DNA of 23,568 nt from Chara braunii. Taxonomy: Eukaryota > Streptophyta > Charophyceae > Charales > Characeae. Below, in pieces: positions 8,494-18,838 of the stretch. The number at the start of each line of letters is the position of its first letter. The stretch's first letter is position 1. A program made the position numbers and the translations under genes. The notes beneath the pieces are model-generated. The model did not search any database. It worked only from the letters and a program-made list of their open reading frames with translations, and was not told where the DNA came from. The stretch covers positions 744,242 through 767,809 of the forward strand of contig BFEA01000490.1 in assembly GCA_003427395.1 (NCBI GenBank), in the 5' to 3' direction.

Positions 8494-9408
8494 CTAGTTC
8501 CTATTGCTGCCTTGCGCCTCGTCTTGCCAAGTTCCTTGTCCACCCCGTTCCTTGGCAGGCTTCCTAACCCCCAGACTGTGGGTCTCGATCTCTCTTTTCA
8601 TCCTTACAATTTTATGCAACTCTGCCTCGTTAAAAAAATCCAATGGTGTGGGTTCCACCCCTGCCCTTGCGAGTTCCCGAGTCTTGATAATCCATTCGTG
8701 CCTGATTTCATTGGTCCATTGCTGAAACCAATGACTGGGCATTGGCCCGAACTCGTCCTCCAATCTGAAAGCCCCATCGCCCGGTTGGTGCATCGGAGGC
8801 CGCACCTCTTCCCTAGGCCTTGAGATCTCATCCCTCTCGTCCCCGCTGCTGATTTCTATGACTTCTCGCACATCCTCCTTCTCGCCCCCCTCGTCTTCGG
8901 TCTGTATGGGGCTATACTCATCAGCAAGGTTCTTTGGATCGTAGGTAAAAGGGATCTCTGTCCCCGTCCCATACCCCTCGCAACTACCGTGACCGCTTCG
9001 TTCTTCAAGCTGGCTCTCCCTTTTCTCCTCGTCCTCCTCACGTTCGTCGCGCATACCTTGTCCCCCCTCGCTTTCCCCATGTCAAGCCTCACGTGGTTCG
9101 CCCCTGTTGGCCCCTTCCTCATTAGAGACCCGAGCCTTATCACCCATTTCTGTGTTGCCTCTTTCTTCCACATTTGCCCTTCCCTTTTTGTCCTCACTGT
9201 CGGATGATATTTTTATACCTTCTCCCTTGCGGAGGGGTGAGGGTTTCCTACACAAGCATTTCCTTCCACCCCTGCCTACCACTGGCCCGCCCATGAGCCC
9301 AATGTACAATTTTCTCTTCGCTGTCCTCCTCCCTTGACTTGGTCCAGCTTCTTCCCCTCCGGTAGGCCTGTTGATTGCCCCGCTGTCGTTCTCGTTGCCG
9401 AATTTCAT
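8494..9408 (-). pseudogene. Extra ORF downstream of integrase, unknown function, acidic/charged, one in-frame stop
   Basis: I do not recognise the family. A single frame from the ATG at 9406-9408 to TAG at 8494-8496 (about 304 codons) is interrupted only by TGA at 9082-9084, and the sequence character is the same on both sides. The N-terminal half is highly charged and probably disordered, with basic stretches (RRTAKRK). Two short motifs, KISSDSED (about 9190-9213) and VIEISSGDE (8836-8862), resemble SUMO-interaction motifs: hydrophobic residues followed by Ser and acidic residues. The C-terminal part (about 8500-8760) looks folded, with SHWFQQWTNEIRHEWI and a predicted helix around NEAELHKIVRMKREIE. 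It follows the integrase on the same strand after about 370 bases, a position where some Ty3/gypsy elements carry an additional ORF. No membrane segments suggest an envelope protein, and no chromodomain is seen. Confidence 0.6.
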
Positions 9409-9778
9409 TTTTATTTTTTCTCGTTTTACTCCTAAGCCCTGTATAACAAAACAACACCTGCAATGTCCCTCATACACTTACGCCTCCCCCCCCCTTAGGC
9501 CGGTAGACATTCCCAAAATGCACCCAGTATCCCTCGCATCATGCCCTTTTTCATACATGCGAATGCGTCGTTTGTGATGATCCTATATTTTTCCCGTCAA
9601 AAACTATGGTACAATGCCCCAAACATCCCTTCCTGTTGTCACACAAGCCAGATATTGCCAACCCCCAAGTCATGCTACCTTTCAACCTCAGTCAGTCCAA
9701 GTCAAAGCACCAGTCCCAAAAAAATGACAGTGCCACGAACATGGTCAAAGACAAACTATAGTGTGGGCAAGACTGTGG
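9409..9778. other. Spacer between integrase and the extra ORF
   Basis: In minus sense this lies between the integrase stop and the first ATG of the extra ORF. The downstream frame stays open upstream to about 9477 without an ATG. No other gene, splice signal or repeat was recognised. Confidence 0.5.
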
Positions 9779-10978
9779 TTAGTCTTTAGCTTGTGGCTCC
9801 TCTGTTTCCTTATCTTCGGCCTCCTGAAGCCATTGTTCCACTGGGTCCCGACTTTGAAACCTGACCAGTCGTTGCCCCGGGAAGGGCCCTTTCAATCCAA
9901 TTCCATCCAAATCTTCCAGTTCGAAGGTGTTCAGTCCCACCCGCTTGGCAACCCGGTAGGGGCCTTTGAACCTTCTTCCCAACTGTCCCGACCAAGTACT
10001 TTTTAGAGCCGAGTTCCTTAGCAATACCATCCCCCCCACCTGAAGTGACTCCTTTCTCACATTCTTAACCTGGTCCCACCTTACCTTGTCCCTCATTCTG
10101 CTGTCCAGCACCCGGCTGGCGATGTCTTCCATGACCTCCTCATTCTTAAGGATTTGTTAACATCTTGCCTCGATTAACTCTTCAGTGGTCATTTGCGGAT
10201 CATCATCTAACCTATTCCAGATAGGTACCAAGGCTTCCACATGAAAGTCGATCTCTCTTCCATACCAAAGCTCCGCCGAGATACATCCTGTTGTCATTTT
10301 AGGAGTCATATTCTCTGCAAAGACAGTCTGCTTAAGATACCTAGGCCAGTTCCCCAGATGGTCCGCTGCGGGCTTTGCAATCGTGTTCTTCAAGGTTCGG
10401 TGTCCCCTTTCCACAGGTGTATTGGCCTCAGGGTGATACGGCTCGATGAGTTTGATCGAAACGCAGAGTCTTTTAAGCATCCCCAATACTTCTTGGTTCA
10501 CAAATTATATCCCATTGTCTGCTATAAACCTCCTGACGAACGGATGCCTTAAGTAGAAGTCTTCTATCCAGTCCGCCACACTCCTCCCTGTCTTTTTCTT
10601 GAGGGTGACTGCCTCCATGAACCCACTCAAGTTGTCTCGCACATCCAGGATATACCTGTACCCATCCGTTGATACAGGCATGACCGCAAGGTCGAGGTGG
10701 ACCGGCCCTAGCACCCGCGTTGGTCTAAGCAGTTCGAAGACTCGTACCGAGCTTCGTTCTTGGCAAATAAGGCAAGTCTGGCAGTATATGACGACCATGC
10801 CTGCCATGCCTGGCCAATAATAGAGCGGCGTTATCTTTGCAAGTGTTCCTTTGGACGACCGATGACCTCCAACTAAACCGTCGTGCATTGCCTGGATAAT
10901 GTCTACCTGCCTAGATCTTCTGCACACAACCCTTCTGGGCATAGCACCTTCCTCCCTTCGGAACAAATGCCCGCCCTA
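9779..10978 (-). pseudogene. Integrase domain (zinc-binding, catalytic core, GPY/F module), broken
   Basis: It inserts retroelement cDNA into the host genome. An N-terminal HHCC zinc module is visible: AMHDGLVGGH (His codons near 10883 and 10862), then YYWPGM and CQTCLIC. The catalytic core carries D at 10691-10693 (VHLDLAV), D at 10517-10519 (IADNG) and E at 10409-10411 (PVERGH). The second D and the E are separated by exactly 35 codons, counting the stop between them, as in D,D(35)E integrases. A C-terminal GPY/F-like motif RRFKGPYRV is present near 9960-9990. The frame is interrupted by TAG 10976-10978 (probably Trp in a LWGGHLF-like context), TAA 10505-10507 and TAA 10157-10159 (probably Gln), and ends at TAA 9779-9781. 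No chromodomain follows. Family identity is certain; activity is excluded by the stops. Confidence 0.93.
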
Positions 10979-11857
10979 AAGGACGTACCTTTCGGATTCT
11001 TCTTTTGCCTTAATATTGACTTCCGTAGGTTGTTTATTTCCTACCAACAACAAACCGATCTCCCGAAAGAGCCCTCCGTAGGACTGGACATAGAAAAACT
11101 CCTCTCCTTCCTTGCCCCCATCCTTTCCTTCCTGCATCTGATTTACCACCCATTGCAATTCTTTCCCTTCCCAAGATTCCACTAAACTCATCACTGCTTT
11201 CCGGCCTCCTTCGACCGCCATTGCTATTAGCTCCTCTTTCGGTCCTGCTATCGCTCCTCATGAGTCATTTTCTTCTCTGTGTCCTCGAGTGGTGATTGAC
11301 CCTTCTGTCAGTTCTGCTACTACAACAGGTGCCCCCTTCTCCAAAGTCTGGATCAATAGTTCCCTCGATGTGCATCCCTCGCTCATCATTTCGTTATCCA
11401 CCGTGAGAGTCCCTCCTTCGTATTCGAGGAAGGCGTCTATGGGCTCTGCATCCTCCATCCCTTCGGGAATGATGCAAACCCAACTCAGCCCATCTGCCTT
11501 GTTGCGGATTCCAGCAATCCGTTCGATCTTGTAATCGAACTGCCAGATGAACCCTACCCATCTCCCTACCGTCGGATCTATAGCCCTGTAATTCGTCAGA
11601 GCCTCTGTGACATTCGTCGAATCGATCTTTAAGATGAACCGCCTCCCAAATAGGTAGGCCAGGAAGGTCTTAAGGCAATGCAGGATGGCTAGGACTTCTT
11701 TCTTGAATTGCGAGTACCGCCGTTCAGCGGAGTTCAGGGTTCTACTTTCGAACCTAATCGGCCTCTCTTTTCCCCCCTCATCCCTTTGAATCAACACACC
11801 TCCTACGGTCAAAGGTCCTCCATCCGTCTCTAGGATGAAGGGTCGCGGACAGGGCAA
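10979..11857 (-). pseudogene. RNase H domain and tether to integrase, broken
   Basis: It degrades the RNA strand of the RNA-DNA hybrid during reverse transcription. The frame starts at a shift near 11857 and reads PCPRPFILETDGGP (first acidic residue D at 11822-11824), YSQFKKEVLAIL (Glu near 11696-11698), FILKIDSTNVTEAL (Asp near 11621-11623) and NKADGLSWV (Asp near 11492-11494). These are the four acidic positions of Ty3/gypsy RNase H, where the last is usually NxADxLSR. An acidic linker follows (about 11260-11460), then TGA 11258-11260, and the same frame continues through a Glu/Lys-rich tether to TAG 10976-10978. Confidence 0.9.
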
Positions 11858-13090
11858 CTGTCTCAGATGTCAATATGTCCTTGAGCCTTTGGACAGCTCC
11901 TTCTCGCTCCTCCGTCCAATCCATGGTTCTTTCTTCTCTTATCATAGCCCGGATAGGCTCAATAATCTTAGCAAAGTTCTTAATGAAGATCCTCCAAAAG
12001 CCAACTACACCTAGGAATGCCCTTACCTCCATCGTCGTGCGCAGTGGTGTCGGCCACTGTGATATTTTGTCGGTCTTTGCCGGATCCAGCTTCCTGCCGT
12101 AAGCACCGCAACGAAATCCTAGTATAGTTACCTCCGGTACTGCTAGGATACTCTTCGGTCCACTAACCGTAATGTTGTATACTAGGAACCGTCGGAGTAT
12201 ATCCTTGATGTCCTGCAGGTGGTCCCACACAAAACATCGGATCCCTGGCTGAACTTTCGTCTCGTCCTTCTCCTGCGCGCCTTTGATCGGATTATCATCG
12301 ATGTAAGGTTCACATTTTTCTGGGAACATGTCCCCGACCACGGCGAGCATCCTGCGTTGCACTTTGGCCACCTCGTTTGAGAATCCCATAGGTGTCATTT
12401 GCATCTGTAGCTGGCCTACGGGGGTGTGCATAGCGGTGTATGACCTGTCCCGAACATCCAATGGAAGCTGGTCGTACCCTAAGTACAGATCTATCAGGGA
12501 CTAAATGCTCCGGCCGGCGTGCGATTCTGCTAATAAATCAGCCTGAGGTAGCGAGCCAGCATCCCGGATGGTTACCGCATTCAACTTCTGCAGGTCCTGA
12601 ATCCACCTTAGTGTCTTGTTAGGCTTCCGAAAGACGAACCACCGATTTGCGTATGGCGATGCCGTAGGCTCCGCAACGAAGGAGTCCATCTTTACTTGGA
12701 GGAGGTTTGTTACTTCTCCTGCTATCCCAAATTCATAGGATGACCCTTTATCATTCCAGCACTCATGTTCTACCGTGTGGATTCTGACCGGAGGGATCAA
12801 CTTCGCATCCAGTCGTCCCTTCTGGTGATCACTTAAGGCGAATGTCAGGTGAAACTCCTGGCAGGTCCTTTTGATCAGGCGGGTTTCGTCCTTTATTAAG
12901 AACCCGTCTATCCCTATCTTCATTGTGTCCGCTACCTCATCTGGAATCCGATGTCCCTCCATCGCCCTTCTTTCTCAGATCACTCGAAGGACCTCTTCCT
13001 CCTTCTCCATAGCCTCTTCCTTTGACGTCTCTAGCAGGATCGAGACCGGTTTTGCTTTCTTCCCTACCGGCTTGTACTTTCGAACACTTC
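11858..13090 (-). pseudogene. Reverse transcriptase domain, broken
   Basis: It copies element RNA into DNA. It is read one frame away from gag-protease: the shift lies near 13085-13095, and the return shift near 11857 enters RNase H. Visible motifs in order are ANRWFVFRKPNKTLRWIQDL (about 12597-12660), the motif A-like SLIDLYLGYDQLPLD (catalytic Asp 12489-12491), the motif B-like TPMGFSNEVAKVQ (about 12350-12395), motif C YIDD (catalytic Asps 12297-12299 and 12294-12296), SGPKS and LGFRCGAYGRKLDPAKTDKI. A thumb/connection segment with AFLGVVGFWRIFIKNFA follows. Two stops interrupt it: TGA 12975-12977 upstream of the palm, and TAG 12501-12503 just before motif A. The catalytic residues themselves are intact. 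Confidence 0.93.
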
Positions 13091-14437
13091 CTTCCGGGAT
13101 CTTTCTCCTAAAAAATAAACAGCCGGAATTGCCCCCGTCGCCCCTACGACTCGTGGTTGAATACTAACTAGTTTCTCATTCAGGCAATATCCCTTTTGCA
13201 CCTCTTTTTCGAACTTGGCCAAGGCTACCGAATCCACTTCTACCTTGTGGTATCTGAGGGCCTTGATGAGTTGCAATAGATCGGGGATCTCGAGTGCGAT
13301 TTTCGGCACGTCTATGCGTACTTCTTTCCGTTTGGGCAGGCTAGCACCAAGTTTGACCTTTGACTCCTTTTCCGCTACCATAACACCTAGGACTTCGTCC
13401 TCCTGCCTCCTCTTCTTCTTAGGCAGGCCCATCTTGATCCACTCCTTTTTGTTGAATGCTTCTTCAATCATGATTTCTACCCTTTCTCTCATACCCTCCA
13501 TCCGTGCGAAAGTCCCTTTCCACGTGCTATTATCGAACGACGGCGACCATGTTGCCAATTTCCCCTTCGAGGGGTCTCCTCCCGTTCCAAGGAGTCGGAG
13601 GAGCTCTCCCCGACCGGTCACAGGGTCCTCTATGTCTACCATGTATGAGCCATCGTGCAAGTGCATGCCTATCATCTCTACGTTCGCACACCACGGTCTC
13701 CCGAGGATTATGTCGTGGTCCATTTCCTCCATTACGGTCATCCGCTGAAACGACCAGATCGATTCCCTGACCCCTGCCTTCACAGCACACTTCGTGACGT
13801 ACCCAGCGAACGGGATTTCCCCGCCAGCCCCCCGGATGCTCCCTGTTACTTCCTTGTTTACCGTACACCCCGTGATCGTTGCGAAATCTCTTCTTATGAG
13901 AGTGATTCCTGCTCCCCCATCTACTAATGTGTCGATATGATGAGTCCCGATCTGGATTTTCAGCTTCCCTACGGGCAATGCATGAAAGCTAAGTTTTGTC
14001 CCGGGTGGTGACCTCATGACCTCTCCGCCCTCTCGGTCGGGCAAACTCAAACGAATGCCCGCAAAAGCTTTCTCGAGATCCTCCAAGTCCCCCCGACTTC
14101 TCTGCAGGTTAGCCACTTCTTGCGGAACTTCCTCGTCCCTCTCCCCTTCTGCTAATTCGGGGTTGTCGCCTATTTCTACTCGCTGCCAGGTCAACAGTTG
14201 TCTACGCCCTTTGAGCAACCTAGGGCTAGCCTGCAGCATAGTCTGAAAAGACACCGATACCATGGTTCCTAGTAACTTGCTAATGGTGTCGTCGATTTCC
14301 GGCAAGGATAAGATCGGGATTTGGTACCTAAACTTCTTCTTGGCAGCGGTAACTTTGTCGGTTGGCTCCTCTTCCCTAGGTTTTCCATAGACCTTTTCCG
14401 GTTCCTCGGCCTCAGGCTCTGCCTGAGGCTCTGCCTA
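13064..14437 (-). pseudogene. Protease (retropepsin-like) region of pol
   Basis: It cleaves the Gag-Pol polyprotein. A 413-codon open stretch (14305 to 13064) is in the same frame as gag, and the frame is open back to TAG at 14435-14437. The aspartic protease core reads LKIQIGTHHIDTLVDGGAG, with the putative catalytic Asp at 13919-13921, and ends in DIILGRPWCANVEMIG (hhLGRPW, about 13680-13730). The active-site triplet is DGG rather than the usual DTG or DSG. An N-terminal Glu-rich linker and a C-terminal Lys-rich linker flank the core. The frame stops at TAG 13064-13066 after the probable 1-nt indel that throws RT out of frame. The retropepsin call is strong from the position and the LGRPW motif. 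Confidence 0.85.
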
Positions 14438-14587
14438 GGGTTTCGAACTTCCAGCAACCTCCTCCATCACGGTGTTGCGGTTAATCCTTCTCACAGCCGT
14501 CCCTAGCCGAGTAGTCGCGTTCACCTTATCACGTCCGTCGTTTTCCAAAATAAAATTGGCCTGCGGCCCGCGCCCCTGGCGTTGATC

Positions 14588-16333
14588 CTAGATGATCTCG
14601 CCCACCGGTTCGGCTTCTACGGCTGTTATTTCTAGCCCGTTGAGCATGATAATGGTTCGCCGCATCCCTCCTGGCGAGTTCCAGTTCACCCGTTCCCCTT
14701 GTGATCCAAATATCTCCCCCTTTAACGACCTGGTACACCTTCTTTTTAGAATATCATGGTTGAGCTTTGGGCATGCGCGCACATAATGTCCTATCGCGGT
14801 ACAGTACTTGCATTGCTCATTAGCAGGATCTCTCCGTCCGAATCCCCGGTTTACTACACCTGGCGGGACCACAGCTTCCTGGGGAGGGAGGGCATGTCGG
14901 GATACTTGCGCTTGCATAACCATTAGCGCGCCTTCCATCCTTTCAATCTTATTGTCGACCCCGTGCACCCGTTCATGTAGACTTTCAATCCCCTTCTTTA
15001 CCTTGTCGCTCGTCCTACCGGTCAGATCTATGATCTCTCCTTCCTTGAGCAAAGCCAACGTCTCCGTTACTACCATTTTCTCAGTCAGATCTGTTACCGT
15101 GTTAAAATCAACATCCCGCGTGTTTATGAACTTGCTCGTCTGTTGGTAGGCTGACAGGATCTTGTCTTTGTCGAACTCGGAGAACTGCCTGAGGAAATAT
15201 TTGCTCATTATCCGGTCCATGACCCCGGGGATCCTTAGTGCTACTGGAGTAAATTCCCGTAGGAAATCATTGTACGTTGCGAAGCTCTTCCTCTGAACTG
15301 CCGCTAGTTCGGCCTTCGTTGCCATTTTCTCCGCCGCTAGGTACTTCCTCATCATCACATCCCGGGTCTCCTTCCAAGACCGGCTTGGGGCTACAATGGC
15401 CATTATGTCCCGTCATAGGCTTAACGACACATGCTGTCCTAGGTGGTCCATCTTTTCCTCCTCGGTCTACTTTAGTAATGCAGCTAGGTTCTCGTAGTCG
15501 ATCAGGAACTCCGTGATGTTTGCTCCATCGAAAGTCAGCTTTTTCTTGGCGTCTGCCAGATAGCCTTGATTTTTGTTTAGTGCTCGAGCGAGGGACGACA
15601 TTATCTTCTTAAGGCCGCCCTCGGAGCTGCTGGCCTCGCCTGCCACACTGTTATCCAGACTCTCCTTGCCGGCCTTCTGTCCCTCCCTGGTTTTCATAGG
15701 TCCTTCCGGGTCAAACCATCCCAACACTCTTTCCCTAAGGCTCCAAAGTCCTTCGCATCCTCGCGCTACTGCTGGCGTGATCGGCAGGCGGCTAGCCCTA
15801 CTATCCATGGCTGGCGGAGTCGTAGCCTTTTCTGCTTCCATCCCCGGAGAGTTCTCTCTCTCTTTCCTTCTCTTGCTCGGCGTTCCCCTGCGATCACTTC
15901 CTTTATCCCCTTGTCCAGTCCTACCTTGGCTGGCTTTCCGTTCGTCCCGAGGTTCCTCCTGCAAAGGATCTTCTTCGTTCCCAGTCACCATTTCCTCAAT
16001 CAGTTTTGCCTTGTATTCCGCGGTCCTTTTGTCTATCTCGGCTAGTTTGCGCCTTGTGTCCGCGACCCTTACTTTCTTAGGCATGGCTCCTTCCGAGTTT
16101 CGGGGGTTTGTCCTATCCTTATTTCTGCCTTCCTTGGTCCCCTGGGTCCCTTGCCTGCTTCCCCCGGCTTTCCCCGAGCTTTCTCCTGTGAAGATTTCCT
16201 TCCGGTTCCCTTTGGTACCATCCAGATTTATCGATTCTCTGTCCTTCTGCCCCCCTTCGCTTTGCGCGGCACTGCCTTCCAAGTCTGGTTCTCCTTCACT
16301 CTTACGGTTATCTGTCTCCTTCTCCGTTGTCAT
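14588..16333 (-). pseudogene. Gag polyprotein (capsid region and CCHC zinc knuckle), broken
   Basis: It is the structural protein of the retroelement particle, binding element RNA. The first ATG is at 16331-16333 (the frame is open further upstream but only to non-ATG codons). The first ~200 residues are very polar (Glu/Lys/Arg/Ser-rich, probably disordered). A helical capsid-like region follows, with KKLTFDGANITEFLIDYENL (about 15480-15545) and SRSWKETRDVMMRKYLAAEK. Next comes a coiled-coil-like stretch, LHERVHGVDNKIERMEGAL. The zinc knuckle CKYCTAIGHYVRAC at 14771-14812 fits Cx2Cx4Hx4C exactly. In-frame stops are TAG 15467-15469 (a Trp is likely), TGA 15413-15415 (an Arg is likely) and TAG 14588-14590. 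The frame then continues open (QGRGPQANFILEND) towards protease, so gag and protease were one frame. Confidence 0.9.
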
Positions 16334-16803
16334 TTTGCCTAGTTCTGCATAATCCAAAGAATTTCCAGGACACACGCAATGCGAGGTTTTTAGGTTCCCT
16401 AGGCTCCCAACTTTGTTGGCTTATCTTTATAGTCTTCTTTCCTATCCCGTTTCCTGATTGCCCTTCCTTAAGGAGGAGCCACGACTGGCCCTGCCGCCCA
16501 GCCGAGCTATGAATGTGACTGGGCTTCCTGTATCACAAGCTCGTTTGTAGTGCCCTTGTCCCGTCGGTCGACGCGAGGGAGTCCGGGTTAGGCATCCTGC
16601 TAGGGGAAGCCTTCCCGAGCAGCGTTTCCCGTTTTTTTTTTTTTTTTCCCGGGTTATGGTCACTCATTAGGAGTCTAACCCCTTCTTTGTTTTTCTAGTG
16701 GGTTTTAGCCATCCGGGTCCGAGGCCCCTTTCTTATTCCCATCGGTGAATTTCCGTACGCAGCGAACTATACTGGATTTGCCCTATTGGCCTGCCTGCGG
16801 ATC
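16334..16803. other. Spacer between gag and array copy A, with a T16 homopolymer
   Basis: No motif-bearing frame. A run of 16 T on the plus strand at 16632-16647 (poly-A in the sense of the genes) lies about 155 bases beyond the stop of copy A. It could be a remnant of a poly(A) tail or simple slippage. No AATAAA-like signal was identified just before it. Confidence 0.5.
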
Positions 16804-17652
16804 CTAGTCCCGCTCGCGCCCTCGTGGTTCTTCCGGTTCGGTTGGCTCCTCGAATAGCTCACCCACCCCTGCCAAATAGCTCTCTCCTATCTCGATCTCC
16901 CTTTGGATTATGCGTTCGTGCCCTGTCTGGTCTAGCCAGGGCGCACGAAATATCAGGATATGGATGACCTCCAGTAACTCGTGGGCCCTGTTTCCCCAGA
17001 ACGGCCCATGCCTCACGGNGACATCATAGAACATCCCGATGGTTAGAGAGGGAAAGTGGTCTGCCCACATTATTGTCGAGTCTGCCAGCTCTCGCGCCCT
17101 TGCGAGGCTCCCGAAGACGAGATCTATTATAAAACGGGGGACCCGGCACCTTAGCGGTGTGGTTGGTGGCCTGAACTCCCTCCAACCTCCCATCTCCACC
17201 CGGGTTAGCAAGCCCACGTTCCTTCTTCCCTTGACCGAATGTCCTATCCGGGTCAACGTCCGGGCGACCCTTTGAAAAACCGGTGTCAGCTCGTGACCTT
17301 GTGCTATCTCTACCCCCAACGAATGTCAGTCGATCTCAGGCAGATACATGGTCCCGGTAACTTCCAGATTGGAAAACAGATCGTCCCCGGGTCCTCGGTT
17401 GAGTCTCATCCCCGTCCACCGACATTCTACCAACATGAAGGCGGCGTCCCTCCCCAAAGTCACAGCCCGCCATTCTATATCGAACCCCCGATAAGTTGAA
17501 CTCGACGGGAGGGATACTTCCCAGCGTTCACCGTTATTCCACGGCGGTCCGGGGTACCGGGGTTTGCGCGTCATTCTCACACGGACCTGAAGTTCCATAT
17601 GCTCACGTCTTGCTGCCATGGTTACCTTGGTGATTTCCTGCATGATCCACAT
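16804..17652 (-). pseudogene. Array copy A: unknown protein, one in-frame stop
   Basis: Not recognised as any known family. One frame from the ATG at 17650-17652 to TAG 16804-16806 (about 282 codons) is broken once, by TGA 17326-17328. It is a paralogue of the three upstream copies. Shared features in order are: an aromatic beta-like N-terminal segment (RWEVSLPSSSTYRGF, FMLVECRW), GGWREFRPPTTPLRCRVPRF (also in C as GGWKELKPPS...VPEF), FIIDLVFGS (D has FLVDAVFGT), the core RHGPFWGNRAHELLEVIHIL (GPF at 16999-17007), and the tail GESYLAGVGELFEE followed by an acidic/Pro-rich end. One N at 17020 leaves one residue undefined. It is the copy nearest gag, about 470 bases upstream of the gag ATG. No signal peptide, membrane segment or catalytic motif was noticed. 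Confidence 0.7.
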
Positions 17653-17740
17653 AGAAAGTGTTACAGCCAATCCTTAGAAACCGTCCACCTACTGCCCCCC
17701 CTTGCCTTTCGTGTTTTTCAACTTTCTTTTCTGGTTCCAA

Positions 17741-18547
17741 CTATCCCTCCAGACCTCCGGGAGCAGTAGCCTCTTCTGGCTGTTCGTACAATCGGTACAG
17801 GTCGTCTATGTAGGTCGCGCCCCGACCTACCTCTCGCCGGATGACTCTCCACATCGTCTCATCACTTATTTGTGGAACTCGTGGCCTAGCATTTACTGTT
17901 GCTCTTAGAATACAAAGCACCTCGCGCCCTTGTTCGTCCTCGAAAGGCCCCATCTCTAGAAAGGCCCGATAATATTCTTGATACACTAATGTTTCATCAA
18001 AATTTAGCCTAGTTACGACAGTCACCGCCTGCTCCACTCGTTCTATGCCTCCCACTTGTCTTAGCAGGAAGGGTGGTAGACTCATCCGTACGACCTCATT
18101 TGGCAGCTCGAAAACCCCTGCCGCGGCGACTTTTACCTCCGCCATTACGTCATCTTGTTCCGGGTCCGCAAACTCAAACCCCTCCCGCCAGGTTATTTGC
18201 CATGCCCCTTCGAACATTCGCACGGGGTCATCCCCGGAAGCCAAAGCAATCCCAAAGGTCCGCCATCCCTCTTCCGACAGGTGTAAGGATCTCGTCGCGA
18301 GTACACGCCTTGGGTGGTTCAAGTCTACGCCCCCGAACTCCCCTCTCGCCCGCCATTCCAGCTTCACTACTAGGTACACCGTATCTTCCGCCAACTCTAC
18401 CCCCACCCAGTCCATTACCGGATTGCCTACCGTATATCTAGCCGGCATGCTTATTTCGACCCTGCCCTCTGATATTCTTGGTGGCAGGATCCCACGAGGT
18501 CTATCCGCCCAGAACGTCATTCGCCGGACCATCTCGCAATGTCTCAT
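17741..18547 (-). CDS. Array copy B: unknown protein, uninterrupted (268 codons)
   Basis: The only uninterrupted member of the four-copy family. I chose the ATG at 18545-18547 (MRHCEMVRRM); the frame is open further upstream without a clear ATG. Shared features are FWADRPRG followed by VEISMPARYTV, the beta-like YLVVKLEW, EEGWRTFGIALASGDDP (a Gly-Asp turn matched in the other copies), MSLPPFLLRQVGG, EMGPFEDEQGREVLCILRA (GPF at 17942-17950, about residue 200) and the tail GATYIDDLYRLYEQPEE. The protein is acidic, with no signal peptide, no membrane helix and no recognised enzyme motif. The intact frame over 268 codons amid decayed copies could mean selection or a later arrival. It lies about 60 bases from copy A. 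Its role is unknown. Confidence 0.65.
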   Translation of the reverse strand: MRHCEMVRRMTFWADRPRGILPPRISEGRVEISMPARYTVGNPVMDWVGVELAEDTVYLVVKLEWRARGEFGGVDLNHPRRVLATRSLHLSEEGWRTFGIALASGDDPVRMFEGAWQITWREGFEFADPEQDDVMAEVKVAAAGVFELPNEVVRMSLPPFLLRQVGGIERVEQAVTVVTRLNFDETLVYQEYYRAFLEMGPFEDEQGREVLCILRATVNARPRVPQISDETMWRVIRREVGRGATYIDDLYRLYEQPEEATAPGGLEG

Positions 18548-18838
18548 TTCCTTCTTTCTTAGTCCGATCGTTGCACCCACCGAGATTCCATGGCTTTCGT
18601 GTCTTAGTCTTTCAACCCTCCCTACTTATCGTACACTGGTTCTTGCCGCTATCCCCAACTCATACACGTTCAATTCTACCCGACCCCCATTTTCCAGTTG
18701 CTGTCACTTTCCCCTTGCTTCGATCCTTATGCACCATCTACGACCCAATGTACACACTCCCTTTCTTATGTTACACCTTACTTCACAAGCACCCTCCATA
18801 CTCAGGCCTTTTCGCGGTGCTCGACCCCTTGGCCTCAT
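18548..18838. other. Spacer between copies C and B
   Basis: About 290 bases, pyrimidine-rich on the plus strand, with no motif-bearing frame. It is the longest gap inside the four-copy array; the copies otherwise follow each other within about 60-100 bases. Confidence 0.5.

Noticed and set aside
8494-9780. Chromodomain or envelope-like gene after integrase
   Set aside because: No aromatic-cage chromodomain pattern follows the GPY/F motif, and the downstream ORF has no signal peptide or membrane helix.
15573-16352. 259-codon plus-strand frame
   Set aside because: Antisense shadow of gag, which has a CCHC knuckle and polyprotein context on the other strand.
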